Below, piece after piece: positions 45,071-58,194 of a stretch of 64,000 bases of DNA; the stretch's first letter is position 1, and every line of letters starts with the position of its first letter. Source of the DNA: Leptodactylus fallax. Lineage: Eukaryota; Chordata; Amphibia; Anura; Leptodactylidae. The DNA lies in contig CAMRHE010000333.1 of NCBI GenBank assembly GCA_947044405.1, positions 1,798,001-1,862,000 of the forward strand, read 5' to 3'. The position numbers and the translations under genes are program-made. Under the pieces are notes generated by a model. That model did no database searches, was not told the DNA's origin, and worked only from the letters and a program-made list of their open reading frames with translations.

Positions 45071-47365
45071 GGTGGAACATACCAGAAAGTTGTGAGAACA
45101 TATACACCGCCAGAAACATGCCCTGGCTGTGTCCAGCTATATCCTGTGGGAATGTATCCAGTCACTTCGCTACATCACTTGTACTTTACACAGTGTACTA
45201 ATAGGCATGTCTGTGACCTGCAGATGTAGTAGAGCTGAGTATGTCATCCAGCACAACTCACTTAGTGGAATTTGTCATCAATGATCTCTCTATAAAGAAT
45301 GGATCTGTTATGTGTTTATTGAGCACCTTTGTACCCCGACACAAGGGGCAGCTGGGGTTAGGGGGTCTGTCTATACTCCCAGAAATGCTGCAGGTTTACC
45401 AGGGTTGGGTTACGCCTGAAAAGTCCGCAGTATAATACCCTCACAGCAAAGTGGGTGAGAATGTAAGAAATGTTTAGAAATTGACCTCAAGTTCAGGTAT
45501 GTATGTAAATTTCTGCTGGATCCTCCGGGGCCACACATAGAAATGCGTTGTAGAGTTTTTGGCCATTGCGGGAGAAAAATGCTCCATTTTACATTTCCTG
45601 CAAAGTGAATGAGATTTTATTTAATCTCATCCCACATTGCAGAAAAATATTCTGTGAAAAATATTCCGCAGTATATTAATATTACCTGCAGAAATGCCAG
45701 ACTTCTAGGGGAAAGGCAAAACTACAAAGCCCAGTGAAAAATACAAGTGCTTTTTGGATTACATTTTTTGCTGTGTTTTCACAGTTTTTGTTTTAAGCTA
45801 TGTCTTGCCACATGTCGTTTCGACCTCAATCAGGTATTCCCTCTGAAGGATAGTCCTAATAGGAGCACCCCCTATAGCAGCGCTTCCCAGCCTTTTCAGA
45901 AAAAAAAAATTCGTCAGGGCCCCCTAAGGTCACAGATTCTGTTTCATGAAGGCATGCGGTCATCTTCCCTACAAGAGTGTCATGGCATATTTCCAAGGCA
46001 CCCCTGTCGGGAATTACTGCCCTATAGAGTCCAGATACCCTGATAGAGCAAATGTTTAAGGGTTTGTGCCGTTTATATATATTTTTTTTTATAGGTTCAG
46101 AGTGACATAAAAAAGGAAAAGAAGTTATACTTATCTCCACCGATACTTTTTTTCTCCTGTTCTGATGCTACTTTGGTCACTCCTGTTCTCTGCCTCCTGG
46201 TTTCAGGAAATGTCCACTGAAGGCTGGTCACCGATGTGGCTAGTGATTGGCCGAGTGGGCATGTCCTGAAGCCAGGAGGCAGAGACCAGCAGGGACCCCA
46301 GGAGTGAAGGAACGGGAGCTAATGGAATTGTTGAGGTGCGTATGACTTTTTTGTTTCTTGACGCCTCTGTAAGGTTTTTTTCTTTTAGTTGATCTGCCCT
46401 ATAACCTCTTAATTTGACATTTAGCTCTACTACATCTGTAAGTGCTTGAAATGTTACATGATATTACTCTGTTCCGCACATGATGTTATGCCGCAGCTGC
46501 TTCTGACAGTAACCACGTCAATATTGAGCCTGATCTGATCCATAACAAATGACTATTACATCTATGGCAGTGTTTCCCAGCCAAAGTCCCTCGGGGTCAG
46601 GTCGGGGGGGGGGGGGTTCCTCCATGATAATAAGTTGGCCGTCAGCTGAAGTGGGGTTTGTACTTTTAGATTGATGCGTTTTTCGTTTTTATGATTGCTG
46701 AATCATAAAGTGAGAACCTGTATAGGGTTTAGGCCCTGTTTCCTTGCAGCTCTACTGCCCACACTATATACGATATGGGACAGCGAAGCCAGTGAAGACT
46801 ACTAGTATAGATCACTATGATGAAAAGCGTCCCAGTCTCCTGACAGAAATCGGGTTGGGAAATTCGGCTGATGTACTGACTGGATTTTCTGTCCCATGAT
46901 CCCATGTGTGCATTGGGCCTTACATTTCTATTTAGTAAAGGACTATGTGCAGTTTTTACTTGCAGTAATGCTTAGCATGTTACTGTGTATTTCACCTGTA
47001 TACAGATAGCCATTGAATTAAAAACCTCCAGTTTACTGGCATAGTAACATGTGCTACTTATAACTCCATGCTGCCGGTGCTGTCATTGACGTCCGTGAAA
47101 GCATTGACTGATAGGTGGCTGTCCATTATTACAGACTGCGTAGCTTGTGATGGGAAATGGTGAGAATCGCTTAGCTAGGACTCATAAGGGCGCCAGTACA
47201 CGTTGAGGCCAAGCTTATGTTGCAACATGTATTAACCCCGAGCTTTATCTGTATTTGCTACGAAACCAGTGCAGTTCGTGGTGAATTGGTTTACCGTGAA
47301 TTTCCAGCCAATCATTGGCTCTTCCGGTGTTTTGCACAGAAGTCTTGACAGGTGAGTTACTCTAT
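45071..47365. other. Presumed p4ha2 intron 1, first part
   Basis: No exon recognised. MITE-like sequence lies at 45540-45680 (AGATTTTATTTAATCTCATC palindrome), a diverged repeat at 45870-46030, and a G run at 46604-46616. Confidence 0.45.
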
Positions 47366-47523
47366 CAGGGGTCAGCAACTTTCGGCACTCCAGCTGTTGT
47401 CAAACTACAACTCCCAGCATGCATACTTGCTCTGCTGTTCTTGGAACTCCCATGGAAGTGAATGGAGCATGTTGGGAGTTGTAGCTTCACAGCAGCTGGA
47501 GTGCCGAAGGTTGCTGACCCCTG
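47366..47523. mobile_element. Palindromic hAT-type MITE
   Basis: CAGGGGTCAGCAACTTTCGG, CACTCCAGCTGTTGT and CTACAACTCCCAGCATG pair with CATGTTGGGAGTTGTAG, AGCAGCTGGAGTGCCG and AAGGTTGCTGACCCCTG. The flanks TACTCTAT and CACTAGGT match only partly, so the target duplication has decayed or a neighbour has replaced one side. Confidence 0.8.
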
Positions 47524-47525
47524 CA

Positions 47526-47714
47526 CTAGGTTCACACCTGCGCTTGGGTTTCCCAAGCTGACCCGAAAAACAGAAACCCAATCGGCTTAAAAAGGGGTTA
47601 ACTATAATGGGGTCTGCCGGGTTTCTGCCCGAAAAATGCAGAGGACTTTTCTGTCCGCATTTTTCAAGCGGATTCGGGGATGGAATCCCTGAGCGCAAGT
47701 GTGAACCCAGCCTA
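47526..47714. mobile_element. Palindromic MITE abutting the previous one
   Basis: CTAGGTTCACACCTGCGCTT-GGGTTTCC against GGAATCCCTGAGCGCA-AGTGTGAACCCAGCCTA. The inner part (ACCCGAAAAACAGAAACCC against GGGTTTCTGCCCGAAAAATG) also pairs. Confidence 0.7.
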
Positions 47715-48392
47715 ACTTTGGTTTTTATTTTGTAATAGATAATGCAGTTACTGTAGTTTCATTAGTAAATTTCTCAGGCAGCCCCTTTAAGCGGAGTTAT
47801 GTTGTTTATACCTCTATGCGTACAGCAGCAGAAATTTATTTTAGCATAACTCATTTGACCAAGAGCTATCAGCTGTGACTCCTCCAAGGAATGTGCATGT
47901 TATTGCAGTGTAGTGGGGGAGATAAGCGGCTGCCAGTTTCCAAAAGGAAGAACCCATCCTGTCTTGTATTCCCAACAGCCGCAGTCAGCTGAAGACCTGA
48001 GAAGCCTCATATACTCCATGTCTGCAGATGTCTGGGCACTTTTAGGCTGTTCCTTTATACATTGGATCTGATCTTCTGGTGGGGTTTGGGCCACTTTCTA
48101 ATATGTATATATATTCTGCTAGGTTTGTATGGGACACCCATCTGGAAAGAGTATGTTTTCACACATGAAAGGGAATATAGATACATGCGAAAATGCCTTT
48201 ATATTTTAGTTTTTTTCCAAAGGCATTGAAAAATGTGGATGATTTTGTTAAACAATTTGGTTTATTCTATGGCTCCTCTTAGTCATGCCCGTTTGGCTAA
48301 TGGACATGTTTAATCCACTTTTTTGGTACAATTTTCAACATAATTCCTTGCTAAGTAGCTCTTCCCTACTATGTAGGTGCATGCATTTTTTA
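47715..48392. other. Intron 1, nothing recognised
   Basis: No repeat family or exon could be assigned. Confidence 0.4.
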
Positions 48393-48633
48393 TTTTCCTT
48401 ACTTGTATAGCGCCAACATATTCCGCAGTGCTTTACAGTTATTGACAATCGCTGTCCCATGTACAGGACAATCTACATTCCCTATCAGTACGTCTTTAGA
48501 GTGTTGGAGGAAACCAATGCAAACATTGGGAGAACATACAAACTCCTTGCAGATATTGTCTTGGTCAGATTTGAACCTAGGACCCCAGCACTGCAAGGCT
48601 ACAGCGCTAACCACTGAGCCATCATGCTGCCCG
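48393..48633 (-). mobile_element. tRNA-type SINE
   Basis: Read on the minus strand the head contains an A-box-like TGGCTCAGTGGTTAGCGCTG and a B-box-like GGTTCAAATCTGA about 40 bases further. The body has CAAGGAGTTTGTATGTTCTC and the tail CTGTAAAGCACTGCGGAATA-TGTTGGCGCTATACAAG. RNA polymerase III boxes with a long shared tail are SINE features. This type of sequence is widespread in amphibian and fish DNA. Confidence 0.7.
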
Positions 48634-49074
48634 TTGGTTATAGTCATATGCAGACTGTTATTAAAGATTGTTCCACATTGTGTCAATGTTTAACATCCAG
48701 ACCTGGCAGCAGTATCAGCATAATCCACAATGGAGCCTGCAGGTTACAGAGAGCTGATAATATAATTCTCACGTATGTACAGCATTCTGCGGGTTCTGAG
48801 AGCAGGGACATAAGGAGATGAATGATCCGCTGTCATTATTGTGGTTTGTTTCTATACTGTTATCAGAATTGATGATAGTATTACACCCACAAGGGCGTTC
48901 ATTCACAGACAGCGCCTGTGATCTTCTCATTTCTACATGTCAGCAGAAGAAGATTTGTTTTCTTATATTATCAAAATCATCCTTGCTCATAAAGGGGTCT
49001 CAGATATCCACCTGCCCAAAAACTTGTAAACTTACTCTGAGACTTCATATTTTTTTTTTTTTTTGTTTTCTTAA
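48634..49074. other. Intron 1, nothing recognised
   Basis: A T run near 49050 and no assignable feature. Confidence 0.4.
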
Positions 49075-49395
49075 AGAGGACCTTTTACCATCTCTAGCAC
49101 AATTCCAACACTTTGTATCCTATAATACGTGCTGCTACACTGATTCTGGCAGTTGTAATTTTATGTCTAGCCCCCACAGTTCCTGAAGAAGCAGTTTAGT
49201 TCAGCACCCAATATGCTAATAAGGCTCTCTACTGTCAGGTGGGCAGTCCTATTGGAACAGACGGACAGGGACCACCCACCAGACAGCAGAGAGCCTAATT
49301 AGCATATTGGGTGCTGAACCTAACTACACTGGTTGCTCAGGAACGGTGGGGGCTAGAGAAAAATTAGAACTGCACCAGAATCAGTATAGAGGTAC
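49075..49395. repeat. Palindromic MITE
   Basis: The left arm (CACTGATTCTGGCAGTTGTA, CTAGCCCCCACAGTTCCTGA, TTCAGCACCCAATATGCTAA) pairs with the right arm (TTAGCATATTGGGTGCTGAA, CAGGAACGGTGGGGGCTAGA, TGCACCAGAATCAGTATAG). A GGTGGGCAGTCC...GGACCACCCACC hairpin sits at the centre. Confidence 0.8.
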
Positions 49396-51110
49396 CTATT
49401 TGATGCAATGAGTCAAAGTTGGTGGATGTGGTGGAACGTCCTCTTATAAGGGGGGTTATAGCAGGAAGTGCGATTTCTGAGACCCCCTACAAATCCAGAG
49501 AATCACTTTACTCCTGTTTGGAACGTAGCGATAGATACAGAACTTGTGTCCCCGTGCCATTCGTTTCAATAGGAGCTACAATAGCTGAAGTAAAACACTT
49601 GGCTGTCTCCGGCGCTCCCAATGAAATGAATGGGGCAGGGGGCATGTATTCTGTGTCCTTCGCTACATTCTGGGTGGAAGCAGAACACTCTTGGGATTGG
49701 TGGGTTTCTGAACTATTGGACCCTTGCTGATCAGCGTTTTTTCCTCTGTCCTGTAGATAGGAGATAAATAATTTTTGTGGTGTAACCCCTGTAAAGTCAC
49801 TGAGTTTGTTTTAGTCTTGTGGAGATGGATCTTGGTTGGAGGCTACGCCTCGGTCTTTTTGCTGTATACTCTTTCTTTGAAAACTTTTTCTAATTTTCCT
49901 GGCTGTAATTATTTGCAGAGATAAATGGTTCTTGGCTGGGAAATAGATGATGCAGGCAGCTTATGTTTCACAGATGGTTGTTCTGGAGATAGGATTGTGA
50001 ACGCTACAAACAAGACATTCAGCTTGATTTATAGACGGGCAAATGGACATCAAATGCAGAGAAGGTAACACGGTAGTACTCAGACATTCCACCTTATAAT
50101 TACGTAATGGTGTTCTAGTGAACCAGTGTTAAAGGGTTCTCTGGTTTTACATATTGCACAACCATGTGTAATAGTCAGTATGGAGATTTATGGCATCCCT
50201 TATGGCTCAATACGACACCACTGTACAGTAGGGACTTATTGGTGGACTAGTAAACATCCCTTTTTTGTGTCAAAGAACAGTCATGCTGCCAAAGAAATCA
50301 TCCTTTAATCCGTGTGCAATTGAGCTATTTGGAGTACCCGGGCATGGCCACATCTGCCAGAGAGCTAGTAGTCACCCTCTAAAATAAAGATTGACTGGTC
50401 CCGTTGTGTAGTGACCACAAGTGAAAACAGGTGCTCCAGCATATGCGGCTACAGTGCACCACAGTGCTCATGTATATACCGATAAAAAGGAGATTTTCTC
50501 AGCGGCAAGATTGTCCTGTGGCACAAATAAGTTATGTTCACTATGTCCCTATCTGCACCTACAACATCATATGAGTGGTGTAGAATGATTTTGCTGGTAG
50601 TAGCCTCCCTTTAAGCCTGAAATATGGTGCTTTCAGCAGAAAGTTACCTGCTCCATTGCTGGAACTCCTAACATCTGTCTGCGGTAGGGTGCTGCAGTTA
50701 CTATTAAGAGAGGTCTATTTGGGCAGTGGGGGAAGGGTTATGCAGTTATGGTGCTAAAGTGATGTGAATGGGCTGCCTTGTACTTCTCCAGCGGCAGTAC
50801 GTTGGACACCCTGTACCTCTTCTCTGTATGGCATATGTAGCTGCATTGCTTCTCTAAAGAGCCACATCTTTATAACAAGCAGTTGTATAACTTTGCCACA
50901 TTGACTTCCATCCATAAGCAGCAGCTACAGATGATTCTACTCACTTGCTGGCAGCACAGAACGGGTCATGGGAATTTCTCTACACACTGATGTTTTATGT
51001 CAGTGCTGTCTAAGTATTTACATGAACAGGGGTCCAGGGCCTCACTAACACTCAGTAACATGCAAGGTTTAGCAGCAGAAATCCTCCGCACAAGACCCTA
51101 TTATTCTCTC
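49396..51110. other. Intron 1, nothing recognised
   Basis: Unassigned. A GGCGCTCCCAATGAAATGAA-TGGG piece near 49611 is related to the MITE at 22.1 kb. Confidence 0.4.
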
Positions 51111-51500
51111 TATGGCTCTATTCAGATCACATTTTTTTTTTTAATATCTGGTAAATGGATGCAAAAAAACAGACGCAAACGGGTGGCCATCCGTTTACAT
51201 AAACATCGATGTGAAAAAAAAAAAAAAGGGTTCTGTCCGTTTTTTAGAATGACACAAAAGTATGGTATACTACGTTTTTGTGTCCTTCAAAAAAAAGGAC
51301 AGAAATATGAATGTTTTTAAAAAAAAAAAAAATCAGTCAGTGTAAACAGATGGACATCCGATTGTGTCCATTATTTGCATGTAGAAAACGGATGTAAAAA
51401 ACATGAGCTGAATAAATAAAATAAAATAAATAAATGAGCTGAATAGAGCTTCACATGTAGAATAGCAAAATAAAGGGACAAGTCTTTAAAAAAAAAAAAC
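51111..51500. repeat. A/T-rich foldback repeat
   Basis: GGTGGCCATCCGTTTACATAAA and GTAAACAGATGGACATCCG form inverted arms around poly-A/T runs and a TACGTTTTTGTGTCCTTC block. An (AATA)n-like stretch lies at 51410-51440. Confidence 0.55.
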
Positions 51501-53728
51501 CTCTTATATATTTTTTTTTTTTTTACATGTATTTATTGTGCAGGGAATTATCAGGCATACACAGATCTATAACTTTAAAGGATTATTTAAGATCAGATAT
51601 TGATGGCTTAGGGGTAACACGTGGATGAGATTTATCTTGTTCACCTTACTAGCGATGTAATATACTGGCAATTTTTCCACATGCAATTCCATAACAGAAA
51701 ACCCACAGGATGTCTGCAATGTGTAAACAAACTCTAAGGTTTTGATGAAAACTTTTTTTCTGTGTATAGAACTCATATACTCACACCAACCAAAGACTGT
51801 GCTAGCGTTGTGTAAGGCTATATTCACATGTCCGCATGTGTCATCCGTTTTTCACGGACCGAGAGACCTAGAAAGTATAGATGTTCTGTTTTTCACAGAT
51901 GTGAAAAAAATGGATCAACCAGGAAAAGCATATCATAAGCCATAAGCAAGGTAGGGTGCTGTCTGGAAAGTGCAGAAGTGTGAATACAGCTTAAGGGGTA
52001 TTGTTTATATTAAATCTATTGGTAGGAGTAGAATTTTAACAGCTGTGCAAAACAACCACCCCGTCTTTCAGAAACACAAATGGCTAGAAAACAACAAATG
52101 CCAGTATCCTAGTTCCAGTGCAAAGTGGTGACAATTCATTTCGCTCCCTTTTCAGACCCTGGACCAGTTGTTCTGCTGGTGTCTATCAGTAGGAGGTATA
52201 CATGAGAACTTGGAGACCTACATTACATGCCTCACCAGCTGTGCCAGGCTACTGCTTAACAGGCAGGGTTAAAACAGGAATTAGCAAGTTTTAATGACTA
52301 ATCTGTAGAAGAAATTGCGCCGTGCGCGTTGTCGTTCAGGTTGGAGAGGTAACAGGCCTGACTCGCTATATAAACATTTTACTTACTAAGTGCTTTTTTT
52401 TTTTTTGAAAGTTTGACAGGATTATCACGGTATAAACATGGTCATCACCAGAGATTTTCCTTCCCTAAAAAAAAAAAGACGCCCTAGGGTGTGAGAATTG
52501 GCTACAATGAAACTTCCTTAGACTTACATAGAGAACAAATCAGAAACTTAGATGCAAGCAATTATATATATAGGGGGGGGGGGGGGCCTGGTTCTTGGGC
52601 TTTGTCAAGGGTATGGCTTGTTTAGCAGGGGTTGTTCAGCCGAAATTAAATTTTTATACTGATGACAGGATAGGTCACCAGTATGTGATCTGTTGTGGTC
52701 TGACACCCAGAACCCACACAGATCAACTGTCCTAGCAGCCTGTGGGTGCCCAAAGCTTCTGGTGGATGGATCGTAATAATAGGAGCAACAAGTAATAGGA
52801 GTGACATTGTAGTTTACTAGAACCACTATTATAAAATGGATAGGGCTGCTGCTCGTATTACTTGAATAGAAGCAGTGCTGCAGGGGCCGCCTGTCCACTA
52901 GCACTAGACCTTGTTGCTTCCAGAAATACACCACACATAGGCACTCTCCCAATTGAGGACTGATACAGCAGATGATCTACGTGGGGTCCACGTGTCAGAC
53001 CCGCACAGATCACATACTGATAACCTCAGTATGAAAATTTGATTGGAGACCAGACAACCCATTTAAAGAGATTGTCTATTCTTTCCAAGGCTCAAGATTC
53101 TGTAAAAATATTAGAATAAGTCACACTTTCTTCATCAGTGCCCTGCCACTCCCATTATGTTGCTATATAGGTCTTCCACTGGTGTCTCTTCCCTGTTTCC
53201 TTTCGACACATAGAAAAATATCTGCTCCGCCTATCACTGGCCACAGTGATGACCCATAACAGCCAGTGGTTCACAAAGCAGTCATTTATTTTGTGTTCAA
53301 AGGGATTAGGAAGTAGAGGCAGACTGGGAACTCGAAACGCAGGTCCCATCTCAGTGTTTGGTCCTGGAAATACGTCTGGCATCTGGTCCGTATTTATTTT
53401 ACAAACCGAATACTACCATGTGAAGGTTTCCTTCACACTATGTTTTTCCATGGTGGTATTTTCTTTTAAAAAGAAAAAAAAAAAGTATGACTGTGTCTTT
53501 TTGTACTTGTCGTTTTTTGTTCACACTACGTTTTTCTATTGTTTTTCAAAAGAAAATAAAATCAATAGTAAAACACCTGAAAAAAACAGACCCAGGGCAT
53601 GGAAATAAAAACTAGAATGGTCTTAAAACAACCAATCACAAGGCATTCATTTTTCAGTAGAATACAAGATAAAAGCTGTGCAGTGATTGGTTCTCGAATT
53701 TCCTTTTTTTTTATTTTTTTTTATCAAA
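51501..53728. other. Intron 1, nothing recognised beyond simple repeats
   Basis: Poly-T at 51512-51524, a MITE-like end at 51815-51990, a G run at 52575-52586, and the CCGTTTTTCACGGACC hairpin near 51846. No exon recognised. Confidence 0.4.
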
Positions 53729-53845
53729 AGCCAGGAGTAGATTCAGCAGTAAGGAGAAGTGTAAATCCTTCTTTTATATTTCTGATTCTTTTTGAATCCA
53801 CTTCTGGCTTTGGCTCAAAAAAACTGCAGCAAAATCTGCACACAA
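53729..53845. repeat. Foldback MITE, GAGCCAAA family (partial)
   Basis: AAGCCAGGAGTAGATTCAGC pairs with GAATCCACTTCTGGCTTTGG-CTCAAAAAAAC. A further stray piece, TTTTTTAAGCCAAAGCCAG, lies at 55609. Confidence 0.6.
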
Positions 53846-54485
53846 AAAAAAAAAAATCAACAAAAACCGATTGGGTGTCTCCAGTTTTATAATCGTCTTG
53901 TTCCTTTCTGGCAGAAAGTATGTGTAGATAGGGGGAAGGGAACGTCTGTCTAAAGTGTCTGTGTTCTACTTGAACTTCGTCGACCTCTGTAGGAATGAAA
54001 CAAGCCAGTCATGAACGAGTGGAGGCACTGCGTGCAATACAAAGTATACACATTCTGTCTTTACCTACGTGGTCTGTAATCTAATGCAGAAGTATAGGGT
54101 GAGCTTTCCTCAGACTTGTGCCGGCATAGAATGACTAAGAGTTTCCTTTTTTGTGTTTTACATATTTCTTATAGGATCCTTCAGACGCTGGCTTCAATGA
54201 GCTAAGTACTACTTGGTGATGCATTCATTGGGAGTGAGATCACTAAGTCCACTCGCCCTTGTGCTTGACTTTCTCCTAGAGGAAAAGTAAGAAAGCAGAG
54301 CTAGGCCGAGTCCAAAAATGTTGTTCGCACCAGATTACATTATGACCCTTTCTCTTGATCTTTTCCAACCTGCAATTACTGAACTCATTCATTTTAGGAT
54401 TTCTTTGCAAGTTTCCTTGATTATGTGGGTCTAGAAGTTTGCTTTACTCCGTTGCGACTGGTCCTTGTGCCTACAGCTCCTTAAA
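53846..54485. other. Intron 1, nothing recognised
   Basis: No assignable repeat or exon. Confidence 0.4.
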
Positions 54486-54489
54486 TTAA

Positions 54490-54892
54490 AGGGAACCTTT
54501 CAGGGTGATTTCTGACACTAAACAGTTCCTTATGGACTGAGAATTTAGTGTCCCAAATAGCCCTCTTTTTAATGCCATCTGTGCCAGCAGTAACAATAAA
54601 AAAAAAATAATTTTTTTTTTTACTGAACCGGCTCTTGTTCTCCCGGCACCTCCACAGTTCTTCAGTGAAGCCAGGGACATACACCCCAGATTCAATGAAG
54701 AACTGAGTCGGGAGTACCAGAGATGGATTTGATGCATCTAACTCATCTCTAGGTAAGTATAAAGGTTTTTTTTTTTTTTTTTTTAATGCAGGTATGGATG
54801 GCATTGCTACAGATCTATACAGGACTCTAAACCCCCAGTCCATAAGGACCTGTGGGTGGTTTATTGTCCCATATCGACCTGACAGGTTCCCT
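54490..54892. mobile_element. MITE flanked by TTAA
   Basis: TTAA at 54486-54489 and 54893-54896 surrounds AGGGAACCTTTCAGG... and ...CCTGACAGGTTCCCT. Long A/T runs lie inside. The 181-residue minus-strand open frame running over it includes a poly-lysine stretch from the T-run and is rejected as a gene. Confidence 0.7.
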
Positions 54893-54896
54893 TTAA

Positions 54897-57108
54897 GTGT
54901 TCTCATAACAGTGCACATAGCGATCCTGTTATACCCAGCATCTTTCTGAACTAGTAAATGTAGTACTGAGGGAAGACATCGGGACCAAATTGGTTCCGAT
55001 CCCAATGACATGATCATGGCCTTCACATAAATATATTATAATATTTAAACCCCCAAATTGTTCCAAAACTTATAAGCCATCTAATAAAAAAAAAAGTGTG
55101 CAAAAAATGATGGACATACTGTATGCTAAAAAAAAAAGCTAAGTACTGTAATTATAACAGTATAGTAAAGTTTTGATATATAAAATTTGCCAATAGCATA
55201 AAGTATAAGGTGTCACAAAAAACAATCACATGATCCAAAGTTATTACTTCATAAAGTGACACGGCACAACTGAAAAATGTGCCTGCACCTTGAAGGTCAA
55301 AACTAGCTGCCTCCTTAAGGTGTAAAGCCTCTCCAACAGGAACCTTCCCCTCCCCCCCCTTTCACAATGGGGGACCTGAAACTCTATGCAAATGATGATA
55401 GATCTGGTGGGACCGATGGCGGAAAGTGGCGTGGGCAGCATATAAACTCCACTTGCCATAACCTGTGTTGCAAATGGCATTTATAAAGATGCAGGCTCAA
55501 CATTTATGACTTTTTTTTTTTTTTTTTTTTTTCACCACAAAAATGGTGTATGGTCTTGATAAATACTGTCCTAGTGTTTCTCGTAAATACATTCGGTTTT
55601 TGAGGCCATTTTTTAAGCCAAAGCCAGAAGTGGGAAAAAAAAAAAGAATTAAAAATTATATCATATAAGTAAGTATGTATATTGGGTGTGAATGAAAAAC
55701 TGCTAGGAGGTGCTGTGAGGGGCTGCCTAGAAAACTACTAACACTCCCACAACCAGGAAGTATAAACCAGGAAGTATTTAATGGGCCTGAATATATGAGG
55801 AATGGTAAAAATGGTCCAATCACACAGAAAGGTATTCAGTTATGTTTATTCATTCATATGACAAGCATTTCTTGCCTTTAGTCACATATTTTTTTTAGTC
55901 CCGGAAAATATCTTTAAGGAAACCATGGCGGTGTTTCTGATACGTTTCAGACCATAAAAAATTCCTCCATTCGTGATAATATCCATTGGCAACTGATCAA
56001 GACAACGGACTGATGGACAGAGAAAATCTTAAAAACTGTAATTTAAAACTAAAATGTATTACTTTTATTTACAAAAATGTATAGTTATTAGTTTTATACA
56101 TATAAAGAATACTTTATTGTTCCTAGAGGAAAAATAGTTATTAAACAGCTTAGTACAACGAATAGCATTACATACTGTACACATTGTGGTTATGTTTATG
56201 TGATACGTCTTTAATGCAAAATCTATTACTAATGTTTCTTTAAATATAATCTCTCTCTTCTGGTCCTCCACAATATTGCAGTTCTGTGCTGGACTGGCAG
56301 CTAGTGCCATATACATTCAGCTGTATCTGTCATTGGCATGAAGGGCAGGAGGAGAAACTCTGTCCCTACTTTTGATCTTTTAGCTGCTCTGGGAACCAGG
56401 AGACCATTTTCTTTGTCCATCCCTTGGTTATGGGTTCCATGATCGGTGGCCCACTCTGTCATTTGCTAGGGATACACATGGGTTTCTTAAGACATGCATT
56501 GTGGATAGAAGAAAGTATAATGCAAACTGCCAAAAAGAAATGGTGGTCCCATGGCTGAATCCTGGAACCCACTGCCACATGTTGGAGAAAGTGAACACTC
56601 AATAAATGAACAATTTACTACCCCCCCCCCCCAATCTACCACAGGCCAGATTATTATTATATTTACTAAACCTTTACATTGTGCTATTAACTGTGCATTT
56701 GCTCCTAGGAAAGCTTTCACACTAACCATGGCAGTGTTATTGGGTCTCAGTGCCATGTGTCTTACAACTCTCTGAGAAGAGAGAGCTGGATCTGCCATGC
56801 TGGCCAGACTCCCATTTACTCATCTGCTGCGCATGATATATTTGTTCTGACAAGTTATTGTGAAGTCTGCTAGAAAGAGAATGTGTCTCCCTGGGGCAAG
56901 CATTATTCCATGATACATTGCTCCTCTACGTGACTGGAGATCAGCTCATACATCTCCTAGTGCTGAGAAGATTGGATTACTCAGTTATGGAGAATAACAC
57001 TGGGTGGATCAGAGATCACCTTGTTCAACAAGCTATTGGGTTGACTTACGGTAGTGCAAGGGCGTATCATGCTGATAGGTCTGTCAACTCATATTAGCAT
57101 AATATGAT

Positions 57109-57139
<31 letters not shown>

Positions 57140-58165
57140 ATAATAATATTATTATTAATTTGTGACACATTTAAAGTTCTCTGCGTTGTCTATTAATATT
57201 GTAGTTAGCTGCCTGTGGTAACAATTGCTTGACCATAGCGCTTGTCATCCAGCTTTCCACACATCATAAATAGCATAGTAAAGATCTGTACTGTTGTTAG
57301 AGTATCTCACATTTCCTCTGCTTACACTGTCCTGATGATGTCATAGTCTTCACAACTACCACATTTGTATATAAAGTGACCCTAGGAACGAAATATTGCT
57401 ACGCCTTTCTTGTCAGAGCTGTAAGTGGTTTGGGAGGGATACTATGTCTCCTTAAGGCTAGGTTTAAACACAATTCGTAGAGGAATTTGAGGTCTACTGC
57501 CTCAGATTCTTCTCCAAATTCCGACCCTGTGTAACCCACTGTAAACAATTCCTCTATTTAAGTGGATTGGTCCACTAGCTTGGGTCATAGTTTGTCAAAT
57601 TAGCATGGAGCAGATTTAATAATTTTACTTTGAGGTCATCAAGCTGTCACCAATGACATTATCGATATTGGCCTATGACGTTATCGGCTCTTATCTATGT
57701 GTATGTTTATGACGAGATGTCTATAGTGTGTGAATGGAGAACGTGTAACATCATGTCAGTTTACACATGCTGCTATAGCAAAATGAGCATCTGCTTTAGA
57801 GAGGGCTTTTCAACCCCGCCGGCCTGATCCATTGCACTACGCTACACACAGATCTGGCTTGCTAAAGGTCAACTTTAACTGAAACATCGCCTTATGGATA
57901 TGGTACTATGTGAATAAAGACTCTGCTCCTTTATCACCTATAATATTATTATATGATGTAAAGACAAATAGACTACATCACTTTTGCAACAATACAAGTT
58001 GTATGTGCCGTGGTTTTACTGTACGTATTCATTGGGTTAGAGGATCCTGCCACTTTATGCTAAAGCGTTGAGTGCGGCACCACTGTTCTATCATGGTATA
58101 GCAAAATGAGCCATCAGAACAGGCGACAGTATGTTTACCTGACTCCAATTTCTGTTTTGTTTTAG
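54897..58165. other. Intron 1, last part
   Basis: No exon recognised before the acceptor at 58165. T run at 55510-55532. (ATT)n microsatellite with a palindromic centre at 57108-57160. C run at 56622-56632. Confidence 0.45.
57108..57160. repeat. (ATT)n / (AAT)n microsatellite
   Basis: ATTATTATT run followed by ATAATAATATTATTATTAAT. Confidence 0.95.
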
Positions 58166-58194
58166 ATTGAAATTCTGCGTTGTCCTATATAAAG
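58166..58194 (+). other. p4ha2: p4ha2 5' UTR in first coding exon
   Basis: The acceptor TTCTGTTTTGTTTTAG|ATTG gives an exon start at 58166. The 29 bases before the ATG contain no ATG. The start has A at -3 (AAGATGA), an acceptable Kozak context. Confidence 0.8.

Noticed and set aside
48393..48633. Possible tRNA gene from the A- and B-box matches
   Set aside because: No cloverleaf can be drawn, and the long tail with CGCTGCGGAATATGTTGGCG-like sequence is that of a SINE.
54481..55026. 181-residue minus-strand open frame
   Set aside because: It spans a TTAA-flanked MITE and includes a poly-lysine stretch from a T-run; no domain.
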